Source: Paracoccaceae bacterium (GTDB lineage: Bacteria > Pseudomonadota > Alphaproteobacteria > Rhodobacterales > Rhodobacteraceae). From it: DNA of 19,353 nucleotides. The position numbers and the translations under genes are program-made. How positions within the stretch are numbered: position 1 is the first letter of the stretch; the number at the start of each line of letters is the position of its first letter. The notes under the pieces were generated by a model. That model had not been told where the DNA came from and made no database searches. It saw nothing but the letters and a program-made list of their open reading frames with translations. Below are positions 7,682 through 13,716 of the stretch, piece after piece. Where the stretch lies: NCBI GenBank assembly GCA_021767525.1, contig JAASTF010000030.1, forward strand, positions 1 through 19,353, in the 5' to 3' direction.

Positions 7682-9546
7682 GCGGGTTTCTCGCGCTTTT
7701 CACGACGCAACCGCGCCAGGATCAAGGTCAGCGCCGCCGGGGTCATCCCATCCACGCGCGACGCCTGCGCCAAGTTACCTGGACGCGCCTTGGAAAGCTT
7801 GCCTTTCAACTCATTCGACAGCCCGTCAATCACGAAAAAATCGAAAGAGGCCGGAATCTCCTGCATTTCGTCCCGCTTCATCGCCTCGACATCGCGTTTC
7901 TGCCGCTCGATATAGTTGGCGTACAGCGCGTCCCGCTCCAGCTGCTGGCGCGTCTCGCTGTCTACGTCATCGAGTGAGGGATCAAGGCCCAACAGGTGTT
8001 CAAATGTAACATCGGGAAAGGCCAGGATCTGAAAGCCGCTTCGCCGCGCGCCGTCCTGGTTGACTGTCAGGCCCAGATCAGCGATCTGACGTGGGGTGAA
8101 TGTTTCGGCCTCAAGCCGCGCTTTTGCGGCCTCAAGCCGTTCCATCTTTGACAGAAACGCCGTTTTCCGCACCTCACCTACACAGCCGAGCTCCAACCCC
8201 TTTGGCGTCAGGCGCTGATCGGCATTATCCGCCCGAAGCGAAAGCCGAAATTCTGCGCGAGAGGTGAACATGCGATAGGGCTCGGTCACGCCCCGCGTGG
8301 TCAAATCGTCGATCATCACGCCGATATAGCTGTCGGCGCGGCTGAACACGATCGGGCCCCGCTCCAGCGCCTCGGCCGCTGCGTTCAGGCCGGCGACCAG
8401 GCCCTGTGCAGCGGCCTCTTCATACCCGGTGGTACCGTTGATCTGCCCCGCCAGGAAAAGCCCGGGCACATCCCGCACAGCAAGGCGGAGGTCCAATGCA
8501 CGCGGATCGACGTAGTCGTATTCGATCGCATAGCCCGGTTGCAAAATCTCGGCCTTTTCCAAGCCAACGATGGAGTGCACATAGTCTTGCTGCACATCCT
8601 CGGGCAGAGAGGTCGAAATGCCGTTGGGATACACGGTGTGATCGTCCAGCCCCTCGGGCTCCAGGAAAATCTGGTGCGAGGTCTTGTCGGCGAAACGCAC
8701 AACCTTATCCTCGATCGACGGGCAATAACGCGGACCGACGCCTTCGATATGCCCACCATACATGGCCGAGCGCTCCAGGTTTTGCTGGATAATCTCGTGC
8801 GTTCGCTCGTTCGTGTGGGTGATCCCGCAGGCCACTTGCCGCACAAATGGCGCCTTGGACAGGAATGAAAACATCACGGGATCGTCATCACCCGGCTGTG
8901 ATTCAAGCTGGTCCCAGGCAATCGTGCGACCGTCCAGCCGCGGCGGCGTGCCGGTTTTCAGTCGGCCCAAGGGCAGGTTAAAGCTGTCGATCCGCTCGGC
9001 CAGCTTGACCGATGGCTTGTCGCCCATCCGTCCGCCGGGGCGCGACACGTCACCGATATGAATGACGCCACGCAGGAACGTGCCCGTTGTCAGAACGGTC
9101 GCCTTGGCGCGCAATTCGCTGCCATCGGCCAGCCGCAAGCCTTTGACACGGTCACCGTCCATCAGGAAATCGGTTGCCTCACCTTCTACGATAGTCAGGT
9201 TCGGCTGTGCCTCGATCTCGGCTAGCATCTGGGTTCGGTAAATCTTGCGGTCCGATTGCGCACGTGGCCCTTGCACCGCAGGCCCTTTGCGGCGGTTAAG
9301 CAAACGGAACTGGATACCAGCCTTGTCCGCAACGCGTCCCATCACGCCGTCCAGCGCATCAATTTCACGGACAAGATGGCCCTTGCCCAGTCCGCCAATG
9401 GCCGGATTGCACGACATTACGCCGATAGACTCACGCCGCAAAGTGACCAACGCGGTGCGCGCACCCATGCGGGCGGCCGCGTGTGCCGCATCTGCACCGG
9501 CATGACCGCCGCCGACAACCAGAACATCGAAGTCAAAATGTTTCAC
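7678..9546 (-). CDS. mnmG: tRNA uridine-5-carboxymethylaminomethyl modification enzyme MnmG (GidA)
   Basis: A protein of about 622 residues, the FAD-binding partner of MnmE; the complex installs the (carboxymethyl)aminomethyl group at wobble uridine 34 of certain tRNAs. The Rossmann motif GGGHAG stands near the N-terminus (about 12-17). It is followed by the GidA signature region GVMSCNPAIGGLGKGHLVRE (about 42-61), KGPAVQGPRAQSDR, and the second signature block LFLAGQINGTTGYEEAA in the middle of the protein. Two in-frame GTG codons compete as start: 9553-9555 (adds residues MFH) and 9544-9546. I chose the latter because GAGGAG lies eight bases before it, while at 9555 the same motif abuts the codon with no spacer. 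The spacer is the parS palindrome. The TGA overlaps the rsmG start, and mnmE ends 12 bp upstream of this start. Confidence 0.95.
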   Translation of the reverse strand: MKHFDFDVLVVGGGHAGADAAHAAARMGARTALVTLRRESIGVMSCNPAIGGLGKGHLVREIDALDGVMGRVADKAGIQFRLLNRRKGPAVQGPRAQSDRKIYRTQMLAEIEAQPNLTIVEGEATDFLMDGDRVKGLRLADGSELRAKATVLTTGTFLRGVIHIGDVSRPGGRMGDKPSVKLAERIDSFNLPLGRLKTGTPPRLDGRTIAWDQLESQPGDDDPVMFSFLSKAPFVRQVACGITHTNERTHEIIQQNLERSAMYGGHIEGVGPRYCPSIEDKVVRFADKTSHQIFLEPEGLDDHTVYPNGISTSLPEDVQQDYVHSIVGLEKAEILQPGYAIEYDYVDPRALDLRLAVRDVPGLFLAGQINGTTGYEEAAAQGLVAGLNAAAEALERGPIVFSRADSYIGVMIDDLTTRGVTEPYRMFTSRAEFRLSLRADNADQRLTPKGLELGCVGEVRKTAFLSKMERLEAAKARLEAETFTPRQIADLGLTVNQDGARRSGFQILAFPDVTFEHLLGLDPSLDDVDSETRQQLERDALYANYIERQKRDVEAMKRDEMQEIPASFDFFVIDGLSNELKGKLSKARPGNLAQASRVDGMTPAALTLILARLRREKREKPA

Positions 9547-9554
9547 GTGAAACA
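9539..9554. other. parS: parS centromere site 2 (at the mnmG translation start)
   Basis: A second perfect TGTTTCACGTGAAACA palindrome, identical to the copy at 7640-7655. It spans the two possible GTG start codons of mnmG and is read on the minus strand as F-H-V-K-H in a different frame from the rsmG copy. It lies about 3.5 kb from the start of maf at the far edge of the putative origin and 1.9 kb from parS site 1. Confidence 0.95.
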
Positions 9555-9558
9555 CTCC

Positions 9559-10833
9559 TCACTTCCCAAGGCAAAAGCTGGCAAAGATCTCGTCCAGCAG
9601 ATTTTCCACATCTATACGACCGACAAGCGATTCAAGGGAACGCACGACATTTCGCAGCTCTTCTGCCGCCAGATCATAACGATCCTCGCCGATTCTCACA
9701 TGGGATTCAGCCAGCCCAAGCCCATCAACCGCTTGTGCCAATGCCAACCGATGCCGTTCGCGCGAGGCAAGGCCGGCTTGTGACGCTTGCGACAAAAGAC
9801 AATCGGTTATCTGCCGAACCAAGGCACCCACGCCCTGCCCCGTCTTGCCGGAAACGCCATCGCCGCGCAAATCGGCCTTGGCCTGAATGACGATATCACC
9901 CGGCAGCGGTTCCATATCGGGGCTGTCACCATCGATCAGAAAAACGCGCAAATCCGCGCGCTGCGCCCGGTCGCGGGCGCGTGCGATGCCGATACCCTCA
10001 ACATGATCGTCGGTATCGCGCAAACCGGCAGTATCCAGAACAGTGACCGGCAAGCCACCCAAATCCATACGCACCTCGATCACGTCGCGCGTTGTGCCCG
10101 CGTATTCCGAGGTGATCGCCGCCTCGCGCCCCGCAAGCGCGTTCAGCAGGGTCGACTTTCCTACATTCGGGGCACCAACAATAGCCACTTCGAACCCTTG
10201 GCGCACACGTTCGGCCGCATCTATGCCACGCAACTGGGTTTCGACGGCTTCGCGGGTTCTATCGATCAGCAGTAAAACCTCGTCCGACACATCCTCGGGC
10301 ACCTCTTCGTCGGCAAAGTCGATCACCGCCTCTAGCAGAGCAGCCGCGCGGATCAGATGGGTGCGCCAAATCTCGGCCTTTTCGCCAATGGCGCCTTCCA
10401 ACAGGGTTTGCGCCTGTTTGCGCTGCGCTTCGGTTTCGGCCTCGATCAGGTCGGCCAAGCCTTCGACCTGGGTCAGATCCAGCCGGCCGTTTTCCAATGC
10501 ACGGCGTGTGAACTCGCCCGGTTCGGCCATTCGCAGCCCGTCGATCTGGCCCAGCTCGCGCAGAAGCGCGCCGATGATCGCCTGTGACCCGTGGATCTGG
10601 AATTCAACCACGCGCTCGCCGGTAAAGCTGTGCCCTTTCTCAAAGCATAGCACCAGCGCATCATCCAGCGTTGCCCCCGACGCATCGCGCAAGCGGCGCA
10701 AACTGGCATAGCGCGGCGTGGGCACGGCTCCCGCCAACCTTTCACCAGCGTCAAACGCCGACGGGCCGGATACGCGGATCACCGCGACCCCGGCCTTGCC
10801 CGGGGCTGTGGCAAGGGCAAAAATCGTGTCCAT
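9559..10833 (-). CDS. mnmE: tRNA uridine-5-carboxymethylaminomethyl(34) synthesis GTPase MnmE (TrmE)
   Basis: A 424-residue multidomain GTPase, somewhat shorter than the E. coli protein. The N-terminal folate-binding domain (1-115) begins DTIFALATAPGKAGVAVIR; a helical domain embeds the G domain. G1 is GAPNVGKS (220-227), G2 GTTRD (246-250), G3 DTAG (267-270) followed by LRDTDDHVEGIGI with the catalytic glutamate region. The G4 position reads AKAD (318-321) where NKxD is expected. The C-terminus FCLGK preserves the family's catalytic Cys-x-Gly-Lys. The ATG at 10831-10833 has GAGG eight bases upstream. It lies 27 bp downstream of rho and 3 bp before the longer mnmG start, so it is part of the rho-parB run. 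Confidence 0.96.
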   Translation of the reverse strand: MDTIFALATAPGKAGVAVIRVSGPSAFDAGERLAGAVPTPRYASLRRLRDASGATLDDALVLCFEKGHSFTGERVVEFQIHGSQAIIGALLRELGQIDGLRMAEPGEFTRRALENGRLDLTQVEGLADLIEAETEAQRKQAQTLLEGAIGEKAEIWRTHLIRAAALLEAVIDFADEEVPEDVSDEVLLLIDRTREAVETQLRGIDAAERVRQGFEVAIVGAPNVGKSTLLNALAGREAAITSEYAGTTRDVIEVRMDLGGLPVTVLDTAGLRDTDDHVEGIGIARARDRAQRADLRVFLIDGDSPDMEPLPGDIVIQAKADLRGDGVSGKTGQGVGALVRQITDCLLSQASQAGLASRERHRLALAQAVDGLGLAESHVRIGEDRYDLAAEELRNVVRSLESLVGRIDVENLLDEIFASFCLGK

Positions 10834-10860
10834 CGGTCAAACCTCGGCGCCGATCGCGCG

Positions 10861-12132
10861 TCAGGTGTTCATGGAGTCGAAGAATTCCGAGTTCGTCTTG
10901 GTCTGCTTCAACTTCGACAGCAGGAATTCGATTGCATCGGTCGTGCCCATCGGGTTCAGGATACGGCGCAGCACATAGGTTTTCGCCAGGTCAGCCTTGT
11001 CGACCAGCAGATCCTCTTTCCGTGTGCCGGATTTCAGAATGTCGATCGCCGGGAACACGCGCTTGTCTGCCACCTTTCGATCCAGCACGATTTCGCTGTT
11101 GCCGGTGCCCTTGAATTCTTCAAAGATCACCTCGTCCATCCGGCTGCCGGTGTCGATCAGTGCGGTGGCGATGATCGTCAGGCTACCCCCCTCTTCGATG
11201 TTCCGAGCGGCACCGAAAAAACGCTTGGGCCGTTGCAACGCGTTGGCATCCACACCACCGGTCAGAACCTTACCAGACGATGGCACAACGGTGTTGAAGG
11301 CCCTACCAAGTCTTGTTATCGAGTCAAGCAAGATAACAACATCTCGTTTATGTTCGACCAGACGCTTGGCTTTTTCTATCACCATTTCCGACACGGCCAC
11401 GTGGCGCGTCGCCGGTTCATCAAAGGTCGACGAAACGACCTCGCCCTTCACGCTGCGCTGCATGTCGGTGACTTCTTCGGGGCGTTCGTCGATCAGTAGA
11501 ACGATCAAATAGCATTCGGGGTGATTGGTTTCGATCGAATGCGCGATGTTTTGCAGCAGAACCGTCTTACCCGTCCGCGGCGGGGCCACGATCAGCGACC
11601 GCTGCCCTTTACCAATAGGCGACACCAGGTCGATGATCCGGGCCGAGCGGTCCTTGATCGTCGGATCCTCGATCTCCATCTTCAGCCGCTCGTCGGGATA
11701 AAGCGGCGTCAGGTTGTCAAACGCGATCTTGTGGCGGGCTTTTTCGGGCTCTTCAAAGTTGATCCTACCAACGCTGGTCAGAGCGAAATACCGCTCGTTA
11801 TCATCGGGCGCCTTGATGACGCCTTCGACCGTGTCACCGGTGCGCAGCGCGTATTGCCGGATCATGTCGGGCGAGACGTAGATATCGTCGGGCCCGGGCA
11901 GATAGTTCGCCTCGGGCGAACGCAGAAAGCCAAAGCCGTCTTGCAGCACTTCCAGCACACCATCGCCGCCGACCTCCCACCCTTCGTCGGCCATTTCGCG
12001 CAGGATCTGGAACATCATCTCACCCTTGCGCATGGTGGATGCATTTTCGATCTCAAGTTCTTCGGCCATGGCCAAAAGGTCTTTGGGGCTTTTCGCCTTG
12101 AGATCGGACAGGTTCAGACGGTTCTCGGACAT
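10861..12132 (-). CDS. rho: Transcription termination factor Rho
   Basis: A 423-residue Rho of normal length, the hexameric RNA-dependent ATPase that terminates untranslated and antisense transcripts. Domains: an N-terminal helix bundle (about 1-48), a cold-shock-like RNA-binding domain with DGFGFLR (65-71), Walker A APPRTGKT (183-190), LLIDERPEE (212-220), Walker B DVVILLDSITRLGRA (264-278) and a Q-loop region GGVDANALQRPKRFFGAA (292-309). There is no long insertion. The frame extends upstream, but the ATG at 12130-12132 gives the normal N-terminus MSENRLNLSDLK. The 126-bp leader between hemJ and rho carries a good promoter and a strong hairpin. It heads the leftward run that continues into mnmE after 27 bp. 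Confidence 0.98.
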   Translation of the reverse strand: MSENRLNLSDLKAKSPKDLLAMAEELEIENASTMRKGEMMFQILREMADEGWEVGGDGVLEVLQDGFGFLRSPEANYLPGPDDIYVSPDMIRQYALRTGDTVEGVIKAPDDNERYFALTSVGRINFEEPEKARHKIAFDNLTPLYPDERLKMEIEDPTIKDRSARIIDLVSPIGKGQRSLIVAPPRTGKTVLLQNIAHSIETNHPECYLIVLLIDERPEEVTDMQRSVKGEVVSSTFDEPATRHVAVSEMVIEKAKRLVEHKRDVVILLDSITRLGRAFNTVVPSSGKVLTGGVDANALQRPKRFFGAARNIEEGGSLTIIATALIDTGSRMDEVIFEEFKGTGNSEIVLDRKVADKRVFPAIDILKSGTRKEDLLVDKADLAKTYVLRRILNPMGTTDAIEFLLSKLKQTKTNSEFFDSMNT

Positions 12133-12201
12133 CGGGATATACCTTGCACGCCCATAGCACGGCCCATGCCGCGCGGGGTGATTTCTGTGACTGGAAGACA
12201 T

Positions 12202-12217
12202 CCGCCCGGACGGGCGG
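12202..12217 (-). other. GC-rich hairpin in the rho leader
   Basis: On the minus strand CCGCCC-GTCC-GGGCGG forms a six-base-pair GC stem with a four-base loop. It begins only about five bases after the predicted transcription start of rho and has no following T-run, so it is not an intrinsic terminator by the usual criteria. It may be a stabilising 5' leader structure or part of rho autoregulation, which is known in E. coli through a different leader arrangement. Confidence 0.4.
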
Positions 12218-12227
12218 CTCGGGCGCT

Positions 12228-12256
12228 GTCATACGCGTCGGCGCCGCGCGAGTCAA
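12228..12256 (-). promoter_or_regulatory. Predicted promoter of the rho-mnmE-mnmG-rsmG-parAB run
   Basis: On the minus strand TTGACT (12251-12256) and TATGAC (12228-12233) are separated by 17 bp. They lie just after the hemJ stop and 96 bp before the rho start codon. The -35 hexamer matches the consensus at five of six positions. The -35 is overlapped by GACTC (12250-12254), a GANTC sequence of the kind methylated by CcrM in many alphaproteobacteria. Confidence 0.5.
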
Positions 12257-12258
12257 AC

Positions 12259-12708
12259 TTAGAACTTGATGACCACCGACAGCACGATGACGATCATCAG
12301 GATCGTCGGCACCTCGTTCATCATGCGATAGCGGCGGCCCGCCAGCTGATTGTTACCAGCGGCAAAGTCTTTGCGCCGAAGCCCCAGCCAATGATGAAAC
12401 CATGTCATCGCCAGAACCGACACCGCCTTGGTCCAGGGCCAGACCATGCCCCAATCGACGATCCCGGGCGTGAACACCAGCGCCAGGCCGAACACCCAGA
12501 CAACGATCATCGACGGATTCATGATATAGCGCAGTAGCTTGTATTCCATGATCCGGAATACCTCGTCCCGGCTGTCGCCGACCTGCGCCTGTTCTGCGTG
12601 ATAGACGAAAAGACGGGGCAAATAGAAAATACCCGCCATCCACGTGATCACCGCCATGATATGAATGGCCTTGTTCCAAGGATAGAGGATGGCAAGAAGG
12701 TCAGACAT
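12259..12708 (-). CDS. hemJ: Protoporphyrinogen oxidase HemJ (CopD-like membrane protein)
   Basis: A 149-residue integral membrane protein of the HemJ family, the oxidase that converts protoporphyrinogen IX to protoporphyrin IX in most alphaproteobacteria lacking HemG and HemY. Four hydrophobic segments are visible (about 12-34, 62-80, 92-110, 130-148). Conserved-looking features include H16 in KAIHIMAVITWMAG, the FYLPRLFVYH block (28-37), W92-T-K93 and the FHHWLG motif (104-109). The ATG at 12706-12708 is the family start. It is the gene next to the putative origin on the left and reads away from it. rho follows 126 bp downstream with its own promoter. The family call is strong; catalytic details are taken from the family, not seen here. 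Confidence 0.92.
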   Translation of the reverse strand: MSDLLAILYPWNKAIHIMAVITWMAGIFYLPRLFVYHAEQAQVGDSRDEVFRIMEYKLLRYIMNPSMIVVWVFGLALVFTPGIVDWGMVWPWTKAVSVLAMTWFHHWLGLRRKDFAAGNNQLAGRRYRMMNEVPTILMIVIVLSVVIKF

Positions 12709-12736
12709 GAGGCGCCCCGGGTTCGTCCGGCCCCTC

Positions 12737-12780
12737 TTAATATCAATATATTTATAAAGAAAGAGATGATGATTATGTAG
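12737..12780. other. AT-rich tract A in the putative origin
   Basis: This is a run of TTAATATCAATATATTTATAA followed by AAGAAAGAGATGATGATTATG-type sequence, strikingly AT-rich for this window. It lies 29 bp upstream of the hemJ start codon. It could be an unwinding element, or it could contain the hemJ promoter (TATAAA and TATATT are present on the minus strand); sequence alone does not separate these. Confidence 0.45.
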
Positions 12781-12794
12781 GGGGCGCTCCTGCC

Positions 12795-12803
12795 TGTGGA
12801 TTA
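12795..12803 (-). promoter_or_regulatory. DnaA box candidate (TAATCCACA)
   Basis: The minus strand reads TAATCCACA, one mismatch from the TTATCCACA consensus. It stands between the two AT-rich tracts of the putative origin. Confidence 0.45.
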
Positions 12804-12862
12804 TCGTGTTACCCCGGTTCTGCGCACATGGGGAAAGATGGTTTCAAGACCAGGCTTGGAAA

Positions 12863-12871
12863 TGTGGATTT
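12863..12871 (-). promoter_or_regulatory. Weak DnaA box candidate (AAATCCACA)
   Basis: The minus strand reads AAATCCACA, two mismatches from TTATCCACA. It directly abuts AT-rich tract B, a position expected for a low-affinity box beside an unwinding element. Confidence 0.3.
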
Positions 12872-12903
12872 CAGTTTTTATTTCTTAATTTCAATACTTT
12901 AAT
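12871..12903. other. AT-rich tract B, candidate DNA unwinding element
   Basis: This is a T-rich stretch including TTTTTATTTCTTAATTTCAA and a following TACTTTAAT, flanked by DnaA-box-like sequences at 12863-12871 and 12938-12946. It is the most plausible unwinding element because it lies inside the box cluster, away from any gene start. Confidence 0.5.
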
Positions 12904-12937
12904 CTGCCTCATTTTCGCCACATTGTGTGTATCACCT

Positions 12938-12946
12938 TGTGGAAAA
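12938..12946 (-). promoter_or_regulatory. DnaA box candidate (TTTTCCACA)
   Basis: The minus strand reads TTTTCCACA, a full match to the relaxed consensus TTWTNCACA and one mismatch from TTATCCACA. It lies 35 bp to the right of AT-rich tract B. Confidence 0.5.
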
Positions 12947-12962
12947 CACAAGAACAGGCAAG

Positions 12963-12971
12963 TTATCCACG
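12963..12971 (+). promoter_or_regulatory. DnaA box candidate (TTATCCACG)
   Basis: TTATCCACG differs from the strong consensus TTATCCACA only at the last base. A related GTTATCCC follows 18 bp later (12980-12987), giving a tandem spacing of under two helical turns. Confidence 0.6.
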
Positions 12972-12986
12972 TGGGCCCTGTTATCC

Positions 12987-13050
12987 CTTGCACAGGTGGG
13001 GGACTTGCCCTGAAACGGCTTGGCACAGGGGCGTTTTCCACCCCTGCAAG
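12987..13050. repeat. Imperfect inverted repeat within the putative origin
   Basis: CTTGCACAGGTGG (12987-12999) is inverted as CCACCCCTGCAAG (13038-13050), with 11 of 13 positions complementary and a 38-bp spacer. The spacer contains a smaller CCCTG/CAGGG pair. The right arm overlaps a DnaA-like TTTTCCACC (13034-13042). It could be a protein-binding or cruciform element of the origin. Confidence 0.4.
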
Positions 13051-13108
13051 CGGGCGGTGGAATTACCCCTCAATCTTCCTTAAGAAATCCCTAACGTTTA
13101 TCACCGGG

Positions 13109-13117
13109 TTATCCACA
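13109..13117 (+). promoter_or_regulatory. Perfect DnaA box (TTATCCACA) overlapping the maf start codon
   Basis: This is an exact match to the strong DnaA consensus TTATCCACA, and its last base is the A of the maf ATG. It is the best box in the region and marks the right edge of the putative origin. Bound DnaA would cover the translation initiation region of maf. Confidence 0.7.
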
Positions 13118-13716
13118 TGTCTCACACGCTGATCCTGGCCTCGGGGTCGCCCATTCGCCAGCAGATGCTACGCCAGGCGGGTGTCGATTTCGACGTGCAA
13201 ATCGCCCGTGTCGACGAAGACATGGTACGCGACGCGCTGTTGGCCGAACAAGCCAGCGCCCGCGATATCGCCGATGCGTTGGCCGAGCTGAAGGCCCGCA
13301 AGATCAGCGACCGTATGCCCGGCAGATTGGTCTTGGGCTGCGACCAGGTTCTGAGTTTCGAAAAAGAGCTGCTGACAAAACCGAAAACACGCGACGATGC
13401 CCGCACCCAATTGCAGCGCCTGCGCGGTCAGCGGCACCAATTGCTGTCAGCCGCCGTGATCTGCGAAGACGGGCAACCGATCTGGCGTTTCGTCGGCACG
13501 GTGCGGTTGATGATGCGCGACTTTTCGGATGAATTTCTTGATGGCTATCTGGATCGGAACTGGCCCGGCATTTCAGCCAGTGTCGGCGCCTACAAGCTGG
13601 AAGAGGAAGGCGTTCGCTTGTTTTCGCGCGTCGAAGGCGATTATTTTACCGTGCTGGGGATGCCGCTTTTGGAAATCCTGAATTACCTGACCTTGCGGGG
13701 GGATCTGCAACAATGA
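13117..13716 (+). CDS. maf: Maf-family nucleoside triphosphate pyrophosphatase
   Basis: A 199-residue Maf/HAM-like protein. The family hydrolyses nucleoside triphosphates (7-methyl-GTP, dTTP or UTP, depending on subgroup) to the monophosphate. Seen: ASGSPIRQQML (8-18), corresponding to the substrate-binding ASxSPRR motif with Ile-Arg-Gln in place of the usual Arg-Arg; GCDQVL (74-79), containing the catalytic aspartate; and SVGAYKLEEEG near residues 156-166. GCDQ suggests the YceF-like subgroup, but the substrate cannot be fixed from the sequence. The ATG at 13117 gives the normal N-terminus, yet no Shine-Dalgarno is visible; the space is occupied by a perfect DnaA box. The stop overlaps the aroE start (ATGA). 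It heads the rightward run leaving the putative origin. Confidence 0.93.
   Translation: MSHTLILASGSPIRQQMLRQAGVDFDVQIARVDEDMVRDALLAEQASARDIADALAELKARKISDRMPGRLVLGCDQVLSFEKELLTKPKTRDDARTQLQRLRGQRHQLLSAAVICEDGQPIWRFVGTVRLMMRDFSDEFLDGYLDRNWPGISASVGAYKLEEEGVRLFSRVEGDYFTVLGMPLLEILNYLTLRGDLQQ

Larger units (their letters stand above)
12709..13116. other. oriC: Putative chromosomal replication origin (oriC)
   Basis: A 408-bp gene-free region between divergent hemJ and maf. It contains several DnaA-box-like 9-mers (see separate entries) and two AT-rich tracts in an otherwise GC-rich window. Genes to its left (hemJ, rho to parB) run left and genes to its right (maf to dnaQ) run right, so the nearest transcription is co-directional with forks leaving this point. 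parAB and two parS sites lie within 8 kb. Alphaproteobacterial origins such as Caulobacter Cori are known to sit close to haem genes and near the maf-aroE-coaE-dnaQ-secB block. The only long open frame here (plus strand, 12806-13132) has no recognisable protein character. The origin call is an inference from context and motifs. Confidence 0.75.

Noticed and set aside
10845..10852. CGGCGCCG palindrome between rho and mnmE as a terminator or operator
   Set aside because: It is an eight-base self-complementary sequence without loop or T-run, common in GC-rich DNA; the adjacent GAGG is a plausible mnmE ribosome-binding site and the genes look co-transcribed.
12885..12902. A TTAA pair in AT-rich tract B, reminiscent of a CtrA site (TTAA-N7-TTAA)
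   Set aside because: The spacing is ten bases, not seven, and TTAA pairs are expected by chance in such AT-rich DNA.
12806..13132. A 108-residue open frame across the putative origin on the plus strand
   Set aside because: It has no recognisable family or ribosome-binding site, has an irregular composition rich in Cys, Phe and Leu, and is incompatible with the maf start; the DNA is better explained as origin sequence.
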